From the NCBI RefSeq assembly GCF_001999985.1, contig NZ_CP019645.1, forward strand, positions 2,294,001-2,358,000: 64,000 nucleotides of DNA, read 5' to 3'. Both the position numbers and the translations under genes were made by a program. How positions within the stretch are numbered: the first letter of the stretch is position 1; each line of letters starts with the position of its first letter. Shown piece by piece: positions 26,701 to 35,139 of the stretch. A model generated the notes under the pieces. The model searched no databases. It saw only the letters and a list, made by a program, of their open reading frames with translations, and was not told the origin of the DNA. The DNA is from Helicobacter bilis. GTDB lineage: Bacteria; Campylobacterota; Campylobacteria; Campylobacterales; Helicobacteraceae.

Positions 26701-27305
26701 AATATCTTATTAATATTACGCAAGATGAAAGTATTAAAAATGAATTAAAGGCGTTTTTACAAACTGCAAAAAGCTATGCGTATTTCCATGAAAATGAGTT
26801 TTTACAAAAAAGGGATTTCGTGCATATAAGGGGAGAAGACAATCTCTTTTACTATGTGCCGGTAAAATCAGTCATTTATCGTGTTAGAAAAGAAGATTCT
26901 CTAAGTGATATTTTAAGCGTTATTGCTAGCACTCAATTAATTAGTGCTAAGCTTACTATAAGCCTTAAAGCCACAGAAATGAGTGAATCTTTAGGTTTTG
27001 TGCTAGAACATATAAAAACATTGCAGCTAAAAAATATCGCTATTGAGTATCAAAGCCTAGAGCAGTTTATTGAGAGTGCAGGGGAGTATGAGCTTATCCG
27101 CTATCTTGAATCGCCGGATAATGAAAATCTTGTATATAAAGAGCTAATAGGGCAGGGCAGGGCGAAAGGAAAGTTAATCGCATATCATAAGCCCTATGCG
27201 AATGGATATTTTGAGCTTTTATACTATCATACAGAGCGTGCCGCAAGTATTGCATTCCATAGATATGGGAATCTTGGTAGAAGAGCATTGCAAGGTAATA
27301 AATAG
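23751..27305 (+). CDS. putA: Bifunctional proline dehydrogenase / P5C dehydrogenase (copy 1)
   Basis: A 1,184-residue PutA that oxidises proline to glutamate in two steps at the inner membrane, passing electrons to FAD/quinone and then NAD+. The N-terminal half is the PRODH barrel (IRIVKGANMEAEE, then SHNIFQIAYAM). The second half is an aldehyde dehydrogenase with VVITPWNFPVAI, the catalytic Glu in LSAETGGKNA and the catalytic Cys in FSNSGQKCSATS. There is no N-terminal ribbon-helix-helix domain, so unlike E. coli PutA it cannot repress its own gene. A C-terminal domain of about 200 residues follows the ALDH core. Proline is a preferred carbon source of gastric and enteric Helicobacter. bcp follows after 22 bases. 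Confidence 0.95.
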   Translation: MQSVDNKEIIEASLSLAKTLQHKINSDLSCKEKRFRKKMMKMLENPSSKVMLIELLDRSFRSKDNEMAHELISHTLQKYGIADFFSSFEKVLLQLFLGMGKSMPCVSVPFFIKNLKKDTKAMVLDASPIALKKHADKRASENIGLNVNLIGEEVLGNLESNYRLQKYEDALNSNYINYISIKITTIFSQINILDFEYSKREIVARLDKLYGIAEEKQKAGISKFINLDMEEFKDLELTVAAFMESLAKFDIKAGIVLQAYLPDSYEYLKTLVAFSKARVESGKPPIKIRIVKGANMEAEETIASVKGWELPTFRQKVDTDSNYNKMLDYILQDSNFKYIDIGIASHNIFQIAYAMTRINRAGAQDSFTFEMLEGMNLKASFEVASRNKLILYAPVCDDAHFNNAIAYLVRRLDENTGKDNFMRYAFDLEIDSIAWKQQEQIFLQSIEGIKSVQETSYRQQNRLKAPFTQKANLASFFNEPDTDFILKPNREWAEAIKTKWLNTESIEVTPIIGDKTPKDNKREIKQKGGDKVIANVYLANKDSLKAAMAYVKQAQNILSYEKLGEILLKTAEIVAERRNDLIGIAALEVGKTFAETDAEVSEAIDFLRFYPHSMYKLLETHKDFMLKPKGVGVVITPWNFPVAISVGGIAASLASGNRVIYKPSNISAVTGSILTQCFYDAGLPKDYLVFLPASGKDVNEILLKEADFAILTGGEDTAYEILKENPTLFLSAETGGKNATIVSKMADRDQAVKNIIHSAFSNSGQKCSATSLLILEEEVYKDEQFKRTLIDAANSLHVGNPFDFKNKLGYLSSTIDEKVKQGLELEQGEEWVLAPSFEDENPYAMRPCIKYGVKEGSYSHKSEFFTPILSVICAKDLEHAIDIANSTGYGLTSGFESLDEREWDYYLKHIEAGNLYINKSTTGAIVLRQPFGGIKKSAVGFGRKAGSYNYVAQFVDIIPNNSTQENTDLNTNLHMGHSFIDSMQYLINITQDESIKNELKAFLQTAKSYAYFHENEFLQKRDFVHIRGEDNLFYYVPVKSVIYRVRKEDSLSDILSVIASTQLISAKLTISLKATEMSESLGFVLEHIKTLQLKNIAIEYQSLEQFIESAGEYELIRYLESPDNENLVYKELIGQGRAKGKLIAYHKPYANGYFELLYYHTERAASIAFHRYGNLGRRALQGNK

Positions 27306-27327
27306 ATTCTATATATAAGGGAAAAAG

Positions 27328-27813
27328 ATGAGTGAAAAAATGCAGTTAAAAGCAGGAGATACAGCCCCATTATTTAGCTTACCAAATGAAGATAATGTGG
27401 TGATTGCTTTAGAGGATTTGCTAGATTATACAATCATTTTATATTTTTATCCAAAGGATAATACGAGTGGCTGCACCACAGAGGCACAAGAGTTTAGCGC
27501 ATTGCAAGAATCTTTTGAAAAGCATAATGCCATTATTATAGGCATTAGCCCAGATAAACCCGCAACACATAAAAAGTTTATACAAAGCAAGGATTTAAAT
27601 GTCGTGCTTTTAAGCGATAGTGATAAAAGTGTAGCGATGAAATATCATGCCTATGGTAAGAAGATAATGTATGGTAAAGAAGTGCAGGGGATCTATCGTA
27701 GCACTTTTATCATACAAAAAGGAAAAATTATAGAATCTTTTTATAATGTCAAAGCAAAAGGACACGCACAAACAATCCTTACATACCTTACAAATTTAGA
27801 TAAAAATAAATAG
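27328..27813 (+). CDS. bcp: Thiol peroxidase of the Bcp/PrxQ family (copy 1)
   Basis: A 161-residue peroxiredoxin that reduces hydrogen and lipid peroxides with thioredoxin as donor. The peroxidatic Cys49 lies in FYPKDNTSGCTTEA. The second Cys five residues later in E. coli Bcp is absent, and there is no other Cys in the protein, so this is a 1-Cys form needing an external thiol for recycling. An AAGGG site precedes the ATG, and the gene is probably co-transcribed with putA. The pairing fits the reactive oxygen that proline oxidation produces. Confidence 0.93.
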   Translation: MSEKMQLKAGDTAPLFSLPNEDNVVIALEDLLDYTIILYFYPKDNTSGCTTEAQEFSALQESFEKHNAIIIGISPDKPATHKKFIQSKDLNVVLLSDSDKSVAMKYHAYGKKIMYGKEVQGIYRSTFIIQKGKIIESFYNVKAKGHAQTILTYLTNLDKNK

Positions 27814-27917
27814 ATTCTGTATTTGTTACCATTTTTCTATCTTTTATGTGTAATGAATTTAAATTGAAAGAGAATATAAAGACATAAGATTTTAATAGCA
27901 CTGAAGAGATAATATTC

Positions 27918-27959
27918 AAAGCCCTTTAAGCTTTTAAGTATATAGCAATTAAGGGCTTT
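27918..27959. terminator. Inverted repeat between convergent bcp and aroQ
   Basis: AAAGCCCTT (27918-27926) pairs with AAGGGCTTT (27951-27959) across a 24-base loop. It lies between two converging genes and could serve both. Thermodynamic support is modest because of the long loop. Confidence 0.35.
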
Positions 27960-28060
27960 ATGCGACAAATTAAGCTATATGCTATTTAAGGCGATATAAA
28001 GCTATCTTAGGTTTTGACAAAAATAACTTTATTTACTCTAGTGCTAATGTTTTTAATACA

Positions 28061-28561
28061 CTAAGATTGCTGTTGTGCTTGTTGCTGACTTTGTTTTAGC
28101 ATATTGAGTTCATTTATCACATTCATAATAGCAATGAGTGCTAAATGATAGCTTAGTGGTCCAAAGCCAGAGATAATGCCCACACTCACCGCACCAGTTA
28201 CACTTACTCTGCGTTCAGGCTCTCTTGCATGGATATTGCTTAAATGTGCTTCAATCACAGGCACACCAGATGCTACGATTGCATCGGCTACGCAAATAGA
28301 AGTGTGCGTTAAACCACCCGGATTCATAATCACGCCATCATATTCACCACCAACGCATTCTTGCAATTTATCAATTATCTCCCCTTCAAAATTGCTTTGA
28401 AAAAACTCAAGCTCTAAAGACTCACCATTTGCACCCTTTTGTGTCGCAGCAAACGCACTCATATTATTATGGATTTGTTCTAGCGTCATAGTCCCATATA
28501 GTCTTGGGTCTCTGTGTCCTAACATGTTTAGATTTGGTCCTTGAATGACTAATATTTTCAT
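28061..28561 (-). CDS. aroQ: 3-dehydroquinate dehydratase, type II (copy 1)
   Basis: A 166-residue shikimate-pathway enzyme that dehydrates 3-dehydroquinate to 3-dehydroshikimate; the type II fold forms dodecamers. It shows the IQGPNLNMLGHRDPRLYG signature with the catalytic Arg and Tyr, NPGGLTHTS, and the EAHLSNIHAREPERR motif with the catalytic His/Arg. A Q-rich tail (QSQQQAQQQS) extends beyond the usual end. An AAGGAG site precedes the ATG. It is divergent from pepD. Confidence 0.95.
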   Translation of the reverse strand: MKILVIQGPNLNMLGHRDPRLYGTMTLEQIHNNMSAFAATQKGANGESLELEFFQSNFEGEIIDKLQECVGGEYDGVIMNPGGLTHTSICVADAIVASGVPVIEAHLSNIHAREPERRVSVTGAVSVGIISGFGPLSYHLALIAIMNVINELNMLKQSQQQAQQQS

Positions 28562-28706
28562 GTATGCTCCTTATTACAAAGTAAAGGCAAGATTCTATCA
28601 AAATTTAAAGGGCTTTTATTAAACAAAAAGATTTATCAAAAATATAATTTTCAAGGTTATAATGTAGTCTTGTTATGAATAAATATTGAACTTTAAGGAT
28701 AGCATA

Positions 28707-30230
28707 ATGTCTGCAATAAGCTCTTTCACACAGGCAATACTAAATATTTTCTATCAATTAACGACAATCCCGCATGGTAGCTTTAATACAAACGAGATGG
28801 CAGCATTTTTAGAATCTTTTGCCAAATCAAATGGCTATGCAATAAAAAAAGATTCTGTTGGCAATATACTTGCATATAAAGAAAATACAGAATCTAGAGT
28901 ATGTTTTCAATGTCATTATGATATGGTGTGCGTTGGACTTGCAGCACAAAATCTAGCGTTAAATCTTTTGCAAACAAAGAGAAGATACAACAATATCGAG
29001 CAAACTTGGCTAAAAGCTCAAGATTCTAGTCTTGGTGCTGATAATGGCATGGGTATGGCGATTATGATGTATTTCATGCAGCAGGGTATTCACGCAGAGT
29101 TTCTTTTCACAAATGATGAAGAGGTAGGCATGATAGGGGCAAAAGGGCTAGAGATTCCTATTCAATCTAAGATATTGCTTAATCTTGATTCTGAAGTCTT
29201 AGGTGAGATTACTATAAGCTGTGCGGGCGGCTTTGACCTAAATTATCAAAGTGAATTTATCACACAAGAGATTCCGCTAAATTATCATTATTATGTCCTA
29301 TCTTCAAGGAATTTTGCCGGTGGTCATAGTGGATTAGATATTAATAATCCTTTGCCAAACTATCAAAATGCAATCCTGCAAAGCACATATTTTTTAAATA
29401 CAGCCTTAAATGAGAGTGAAAAGGATTCCTTATATGTGATTAACTGGAAAGGTGGTGAGAAACGCAACTCAATCCCTATGCACTCAAAGCTAATCATCGC
29501 AAGTAAGCAAAAACTAAGTATAGAATCAAATGAATTTTTTGTATTTGAAGAGCTAAAAGAAGAGCATAATGAAATGCTTGATAAAACAAATGAAGTCTTT
29601 TTACAAACGCCAAATGGCATAGAGTTTAAGATTCTATACAATCTACTTTTAAGTTTAAATATAGGTGTGCTTGATAGTATAGAAAATGCGGTGCAAAACT
29701 CTCGTAGTCTCTCACATATCTCATTTGCAAATGGGAATCTATCTCTTGCTTTCATGGGTCGTGCTAATACAAATGATTTATTGCAAGATAACTTAACTCA
29801 ACTAAAAAAGATTCTAGAAAAAGAGCAGCCAAAGCAAAAAAAAGAGAGTCTGCAAATAAAAATGAGTGAATATTATGCCCCATGGGAAAAGCAGGATAAA
29901 AGCATAGCATCTAGTAGCATAAATAAAACTTTATGTGAAACAGAAGAGATGAAAGATTCATGCAGTCTAAAAGAGATTCTAAAAGCAATGTGTATGAGTA
30001 TGCAAAAACACACAGAGCCATTCAACATAACGCCAAAAATAGTAGAGTTACACGCAGGGCTTGAGTGTGGAATCTTACTCAAAAGATTTAAAGATTTGGG
30101 GCTATCTGATATCATTGCCTTAAGCATTGGTCCATCAATCAACGCACCACATTCTATCAATGAAGAAGTATGGATTGAGAGTGCTGGGGTTATAGTAGCG
30201 ATCTTGCAAGATTTTATGGAAACGATATAA
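28707..30230 (+). CDS. pepD: Aminoacyl-histidine dipeptidase (copy 1)
   Basis: A 507-residue M20-family metallopeptidase that cleaves Xaa-His dipeptides and similar short peptides in the cytoplasm. Zinc-binding motifs are in order: FQCHYDMV, LGADNGMGMA, TNDEEVGMIGA with the general base Glu, LNLDSE, and a late HAGLECG. The ATG at 28707 has AAGGA eight bases upstream; an earlier in-frame TTG (28686) does not. In this copy the next gene downstream is the second bioD, convergent with it and only 36 bases away because of the duplication joint. In copy 2 pepD is followed by clsC. Confidence 0.92.
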   Translation: MSAISSFTQAILNIFYQLTTIPHGSFNTNEMAAFLESFAKSNGYAIKKDSVGNILAYKENTESRVCFQCHYDMVCVGLAAQNLALNLLQTKRRYNNIEQTWLKAQDSSLGADNGMGMAIMMYFMQQGIHAEFLFTNDEEVGMIGAKGLEIPIQSKILLNLDSEVLGEITISCAGGFDLNYQSEFITQEIPLNYHYYVLSSRNFAGGHSGLDINNPLPNYQNAILQSTYFLNTALNESEKDSLYVINWKGGEKRNSIPMHSKLIIASKQKLSIESNEFFVFEELKEEHNEMLDKTNEVFLQTPNGIEFKILYNLLLSLNIGVLDSIENAVQNSRSLSHISFANGNLSLAFMGRANTNDLLQDNLTQLKKILEKEQPKQKKESLQIKMSEYYAPWEKQDKSIASSSINKTLCETEEMKDSCSLKEILKAMCMSMQKHTEPFNITPKIVELHAGLECGILLKRFKDLGLSDIIALSIGPSINAPHSINEEVWIESAGVIVAILQDFMETI

Positions 30231-30241
30231 GTATAATTGAT
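30230..30241. other. Duplication joint between copy 1 and copy 2
   Basis: The last copy 1 base is 30235 and the first copy 2 base is 30236. Left of it the sequence matches the clsC-proximal end at 53804; right of it the sequence matches the hemD-proximal end at 6668. The base before 6668 (T) differs from 30235 (A), and the base after 53804 (T) differs from 30236 (A), so no shared bases exist at the breakpoint. Confidence 0.95.
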
Positions 30242-30266
30242 AAAAATGGAGAGAATTTACACATTC

Positions 30267-30893
30267 TTAAAAGCCATTTGTTAGCAAACCATTCTCTACA
30301 AGATAAGGCTGCATAGCATGTTTAAAGTTTAGAATCCTTTGTGTGAAGTCCGTAGTATCAAATGTATCTAAATGTATGATATTAATGCCTGTATATTCAT
30401 AAATAAACTTATCAACATTCAAGTCAATAACACCATTCATAACAAGGCAGAGAATCTCTATATCACGCTGTTTCAAGGTATTAATGCTCAATATAATATG
30501 ATTTATTGCCCCAAGATAATATTTACCAACTAAAATCGTTGGTCGCTTGTAGCTTTGCATATAATCTAACATACAGCTATACTCATCAAGCGGGGAAAAT
30601 AAGCCACCTGCAAGCTCAATTACCACATTATCCCTTGTTGGTAATGCAATATCTAAGCCCTTATATTGCACATTCTCATGTAATTTAGCAATATGTGGTG
30701 AAGCCGGTGTTTTAAGACAAATACCCTCACCCAAAACTTCTGTATTAGGGCTAAAACGCTGCACGACTTCACAATCTCTTGGTGTGCCCGCTTGTATAAG
30801 CTTAAAATATGCGTAGTTAAAACTCGCACAAAAAGCAGCACTCACATGTGTTTTACCAACATCAGTATGTATTCCGCTTATATAAATTTGCAT
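30267..30893 (-). CDS. bioD: Dethiobiotin synthase (copy 2)
   Basis: The protein is identical to the bioD product at 6699-7325, including the P-loop at residues 7-15. The difference is context: downstream it faces the end of pepD copy 1 across the joint instead of the hemD upstream region, so convergent transcription could affect this copy. Confidence 0.93.
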   Translation of the reverse strand: MQIYISGIHTDVGKTHVSAAFCASFNYAYFKLIQAGTPRDCEVVQRFSPNTEVLGEGICLKTPASPHIAKLHENVQYKGLDIALPTRDNVVIELAGGLFSPLDEYSCMLDYMQSYKRPTILVGKYYLGAINHIILSINTLKQRDIEILCLVMNGVIDLNVDKFIYEYTGINIIHLDTFDTTDFTQRILNFKHAMQPYLVENGLLTNGF

Positions 30894-31099
30894 ACTATCC
30901 CTTTAACTTTGAAGTATTCTCACATGGGAGTGTAGCAAATATTCTCTAAATCATATAAACAGATTGCCATGTCTAAGCATAAAATGTAAAAAACCTTTAT
31001 ATATTAAGAATAGATCGCGATTTTTAAGCATACACTACTTACATATAAAAAGTCCTTATTTCAATTGAAATTGCGATTACAACACATCATATTGCTGTC

Positions 31100-31984
31100 C
31101 TACACACCCCACATAAATTTTGGCATAAAAATGCTTTGTGCTTTTGTCGCTATGCTATCTGTAAGTTTATCAAGCAATACTTCCATTTTATCTTTTTTTA
31201 GCCATACAATCTCTTCTACTCCACTTAGATTCTGTAATATTTTTTCTACTTCACTCATACTATTTACACCATCTATTAAACCAAGTTTTAGGGCATTACT
31301 TGCACTAAAGATCTTGCCTTCAGCAAAATCTAGATGATTTTTAGCCTTCAGTCTTTCACCCCTTGCGGCGATCACATCACTATAAAACATTTTGTATTGC
31401 TCTTGTGTGAGATTGTTTATAAACTCTTTTTCTGTGTTTTTCCATTTACGCGTGATTGAGCCTATCTCTTTATATTCACCAGCACTAACCCCTTGCATTT
31501 TTATGCCTATTTTATCCATTGCTTCTTCAAAGTTTGGCGCACTAAAGATGACACCGATAGACCCCACTAATGCACCACGATTTGCATAAATGCTATGTGC
31601 ATACATTCCTGCATAATAGCTACCACTTGCCATAAGCGATTGCGTATAAGCAACAACGGGTATTTTTTCATTCAGCTCTTTTATCATATCTGCTATTTCA
31701 ATACTCGCTCCCACAGCCCCACCCGGTGAATCTATAAGCAGTAAAACCCCTTTAATATCATCATTTTTCTTAATAGCTTCTATTTGTGCGGCAAAGCTTT
31801 CACTCTCATAAATAGGGAAGTTTAGATAAAGTTTTGCTAGATTTGGTTTAGATTCTATCTCTTCATCACTTGCAAGAGTGGCTAAAAAAAGCACAATAAG
31901 AAGTAATACCACAACCTTAAAATAAGTATTAATAAAATCAAAAATACCCTTAATGCCCTTCCATAACACATGAAATATTTGCAT
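31100..31984 (-). CDS. sppA: Signal peptide peptidase SppA (copy 2)
   Basis: Identical to the product at 7532-8416, with the same catalytic Ser/Lys pair and the same promoter 31 bases upstream. The ATG start at 31984 is chosen for the same reason as in copy 1. Confidence 0.9.
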   Translation of the reverse strand: MQIFHVLWKGIKGIFDFINTYFKVVVLLLIVLFLATLASDEEIESKPNLAKLYLNFPIYESESFAAQIEAIKKNDDIKGVLLLIDSPGGAVGASIEIADMIKELNEKIPVVAYTQSLMASGSYYAGMYAHSIYANRGALVGSIGVIFSAPNFEEAMDKIGIKMQGVSAGEYKEIGSITRKWKNTEKEFINNLTQEQYKMFYSDVIAARGERLKAKNHLDFAEGKIFSASNALKLGLIDGVNSMSEVEKILQNLSGVEEIVWLKKDKMEVLLDKLTDSIATKAQSIFMPKFMWGV

Positions 31985-32102
31985 AATAATCCTTTGCGTA
32001 AATATAGGGCTAGTATTATACTCTATTTTCAATAATGGCTTTGTTGGGTGCTACTTGAAGTATTTGTGTATAATTGCAAAAAGTAGATATGCAAGGAATA
32101 GT

Positions 32103-32624
32103 ATGCAGGTTTATACAAATCTTAGTAAGATATATCGCGTATGGATAAGCCTTTTTATCGGCGTGATTGTAGGGAGTATTGGGAGTGTTGTGAGGATTGG
32201 CTGGGAGGTGCTATTCCCCCTATCTTTACAAATGCCCTTAGATTCTAACGCAGAGTATATATTGCAGTTATTATGTATTGATTTGAATCTACTTAGTTTG
32301 AAATATGTGTTTAGTGATGGCTACGAGTGGAGTGTAGTCTATCTTGTATGGCAGTTTTTATTTTCGATTTTTTTTAGTTTGTTTTATATTTTATTTGCGG
32401 AATTTTGGCAAAAGCTAAAATTTGCACATGGAATCTTTTATGGCATTATGTTGTGGCTATGTGTGTATGTTTTATTTCTGCCTTTGTGCGGATTTGTAAG
32501 AGTAGATTCTATGTTTAGCTATTATGTATGCAGCTTTATAGAATCTTTACTTTGGATATGGATTATCGAGCTTACAAGAAGGGATTTGCGTAATAGAATC
32601 ACACACGAAAGAGATCCATTCTAG
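32103..32624 (+). CDS. YagU-family membrane protein (copy 2)
   Basis: Identical to the product at 8535-9056. In this copy its 3' end overlaps the coding region of the convergent LapB-like gene by 26 bases, because the 13-G tract lets that frame read through into it. Confidence 0.75.
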   Translation: MQVYTNLSKIYRVWISLFIGVIVGSIGSVVRIGWEVLFPLSLQMPLDSNAEYILQLLCIDLNLLSLKYVFSDGYEWSVVYLVWQFLFSIFFSLFYILFAEFWQKLKFAHGIFYGIMLWLCVYVLFLPLCGFVRVDSMFSYYVCSFIESLLWIWIIELTRRDLRNRITHERDPF

Positions 32625-33693
32625 TGGCTAAATGGGGGGGGGGGGGTGTTTGCGCGGGAATAGCGATGGGATTTATCGTAGCGATTTCTGCACAAGCACT
32701 GCAGCGATAGGTGTAGAAAGGCGTTTGCGTATTGCATGAATTGCAACTATAAGTAAAGCTAATATCTGCCTTTATATGTGAGTATAATAATAAAAGTTGC
32801 AATACTTCAAGCGTAAAATCTTCACTTTTTTGGTATCCACTCACAAAGCCTTTTGCATGATAAATTGCCATTAAATCACTTCTATTCGCAATAAAATCAA
32901 AAGGCACTTCATGTTTTTGAAAATGCCATAAAATATCAATATAGGGCATAATATCTTGTAATAATAGAATCTTTTGCCAAAATAGCCCGACATTATAAAG
33001 CCGAAAATGCCGCAGGATAATATTTCTTAGCGTAGGGTCTTTTTCATAAAACATGAGTAGCTTTTCTTGCTGGTCTGCTAGAGAAATATGATGACTACTG
33101 CATAGCTGCATAACTTTTAGATAATTTTTAGTATGCCATATTTTTTTCATGGAGAATTTAGAATCAGCATTTGCGCTCACAATCTCTTCTAAGCTATTTA
33201 ATGCTTCTATGGCTTCATCATAATGTTTTAGATTCTCACAGGTTCGCATATAGTATTCAAGAATACGGATATTATGCGGATAATAACGCAAAATTTCCAA
33301 AAAGATATTTTTACTTCTCTCCAAAAAACCAGCCCTATAATAACTATCACCGAGTAACTCTAGAATCTCTAGCTTTTCGTGCATCTCAAGTGGCTTTTCA
33401 CTCAAGGTTTTATAAATGGCAATAGCTTGTTCATAATCCCCTGCTTTTGCGTAAGTCTGTGCGATTAATATGAGTGTTTGCGTAGCATTTTTAGCATGAG
33501 CGATAAACTCATCGATATTTTGCTGCAAACCAATACTATCAAACTGCTTACCTAAATTATCGATTAAATCTTGCTTTCGCTTATGCGCTCTAGTCCGCTT
33601 TAAAGAATCTAAAAAAAATACAAATGCTACCATAAATAGCAACGCAAGTATGCCAAATATCGGGTTTCTATACGCATTTAATATTTCAATCAT
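32599..33693 (-). CDS. LapB-like TPR protein, 13-G form with alternative tail (copy 2)
   Basis: Residues 1-353 equal those of the copy 1 protein (transmembrane helix, TPR-like helices, four-Cys metal site at 317-334). One additional base in the C tract shifts the frame after the four prolines, so the final Ile is replaced by HLATRMDLFRV, giving 364 residues and an antisense overlap with the YagU-family gene. An 11- or 14-base tract would give PPPPFSH or similar, so no tract length truncates the folded protein. Slippage varies only the tail. Confidence 0.76.
   Translation of the reverse strand: MIEILNAYRNPIFGILALLFMVAFVFFLDSLKRTRAHKRKQDLIDNLGKQFDSIGLQQNIDEFIAHAKNATQTLILIAQTYAKAGDYEQAIAIYKTLSEKPLEMHEKLEILELLGDSYYRAGFLERSKNIFLEILRYYPHNIRILEYYMRTCENLKHYDEAIEALNSLEEIVSANADSKFSMKKIWHTKNYLKVMQLCSSHHISLADQQEKLLMFYEKDPTLRNIILRHFRLYNVGLFWQKILLLQDIMPYIDILWHFQKHEVPFDFIANRSDLMAIYHAKGFVSGYQKSEDFTLEVLQLLLLYSHIKADISFTYSCNSCNTQTPFYTYRCSACAEIATINPIAIPAQTPPPPHLATRMDLFRV
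32634..32646. repeat. Homopolymer tract of 13 G
   Basis: The counterpart of the 12-G tract at 9066-9077, and the only net length difference between the two 23.6-kb copies. Confidence 0.95.
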
Positions 33694-34134
33694 GTTATGC
33701 CTTATTGGAATCTAATTTTTGTATTATAGCTTAGAATGTTTTTAAGATGGTGTTTGTGTGTTTAGAAAACTAGATGCTCAAACATTCAGGTGGATTATCG
33801 GGGTAATTTAGAGGGCAATAGTTTAGTTTTAAGTTTGCAGTTTTTCTTATTTTGTATAGCCTGAGAGAGATTGCTGTTAATAGATCCTATATAGTTTTAT
33901 GTGCTTGTATATAGATTTCTTCACTATCTTTGTATGTTAGAAAGTTGTTTTATTTAAGATAAATTTGATTAGATTATGATGAGAGTTTGTATTCTTTGCC
34001 TACTTTTATTTGAAGATTAGAAATAAATAATTTTATTAAAACCCAGCTCATATTGCTTATATTCTTTAAAATCTTTTATAAGACGAGACATTATGGTATT
34101 GTTTATTTGAAAAGATTGTTGAGCATAAACAATT
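33694..34134. other. Gene-free stretch (copy 2 of 10125-10565)
   Basis: The same AT-rich spacer as in copy 1, with only the short MSRLIKDFKEY frame on the minus strand and nothing else recognisable. Confidence 0.4.
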
Positions 34135-34577
34135 CTACTCACCAAATGCTTCTTTATAGTTCTGTGCCTCTCTTTGCAGAAGCTTTAAAAGATTTATATC
34201 GCCTTTGTATTTTGTCTGCAAAATTGAACGCATTGTAGGAATATCATCACAACCTTGTGCCATTTTTTCAAGTTCGCTTATCCGTTGTTCATCATAAGGC
34301 TCTTCTCCACCTATATGAATACATTCACAGCTTTTATTGATAAAGTCATTAACTTCTTTGTTTTGCGTATAAGGAATTTGAATATATCCATAGCTTGCTT
34401 TTACTCCATCTTTTTCTTGCTTAAATCTTGTAAAACTTGCTGTATGGGAGCATTTGGCATATACTTTACAAAACTATCTAAGGCATCTTTATATATTTGA
34501 CTATCTTTCATCTTAGCTTCTATAAAGTCGAAATTCTCTTGGAATTTCTTTAAAGTGAGATTTTTTGTTTGTATCAT
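34135..34577 (-). pseudogene. Frameshifted partner gene of the toxin locus (copy 2)
   Basis: Carries the same frameshift as the copy at 10566-11008, so the break preceded the duplication (or is a systematic assembly error). The ATG is at 34577. Confidence 0.6.
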
Positions 34578-34705
34578 TTTAAATCCTTTTTTTGTGGTAT
34601 AATTCGAGTATCTTTAAGCCTTGCTATATGTTTTAACTCAATACTACTAGAGGACATGTAGCTAAACACGCTCTCATAGGGTAGATTGTGAGAGAGAGGT
34701 GGGGC

Positions 34706-35134
34706 TCAAGGGTTTTCTTGCATATATACAATTTTAATCTTATCGCTCATTAACATTTCTTTTAATCGATTTTCTTTTTTGTCAAAGTAGTATGTCTTAA
34801 AATCTATATTTCCAACAGAATCTATCCCTATTCCAAACAGATTTATTAGCTTTTTATCATTATCAAAAAATGGCTTATAGAAATACACACTAGGGCTACT
34901 TTGTCCTTCTCGTGCTTGTTCTACGATAAATAAAGGGTCTTTAAAGGTTTTAAAGAAGCCACCTTTTATATTGTCTCTGTTTGTATTGTAAGTGTTCTCT
35001 CTAAAATGTTTCCACGCATAAGAGATAGACACTTTTACATCTTTATATGGCGTTTTAATAAAGCCTATATTACCTTTAACCATTTCAAATTGCCCCTTAA
35101 ACTCATCAAAGTTTCTAAACTCTGCTTGCGGCAT
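34706..35134 (-). CDS. Polyvalent toxin fragment E (copy 2)
   Basis: Identical to the 142-residue nuclease-like C-terminal fragment at 11137-11565. It is followed in frame by the same 43 open codons after the TGA. Confidence 0.55.
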   Translation of the reverse strand: MPQAEFRNFDEFKGQFEMVKGNIGFIKTPYKDVKVSISYAWKHFRENTYNTNRDNIKGGFFKTFKDPLFIVEQAREGQSSPSVYFYKPFFDNDKKLINLFGIGIDSVGNIDFKTYYFDKKENRLKEMLMSDKIKIVYMQENP

Positions 35135-35139
35135 TGTCT

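Larger units (their letters stand above)
6668..30235. repeat. Tandem direct duplication, copy 1 (23,568 bp)
   Basis: This unit is followed directly by a second copy. Genes and all overlapping reading frames recur at a constant offset of 23,568, rising to 23,569 after the G tract. Identity begins at 6668 (matching 30236) and ends at 30235 (matching 53804). The repeat length equals the offset, so there is no microhomology at the joint. The unit has no terminal inverted repeats, integrase gene or tRNA at its ends, so it is not a recognisable mobile element. Confidence 0.97.

Noticed and set aside
6668..30235. Interpretation of the duplicated unit as an integrative element or composite transposon
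   Set aside because: There is no integrase, transposase, terminal repeat or tRNA target at the edges, and most of the content is core metabolism.
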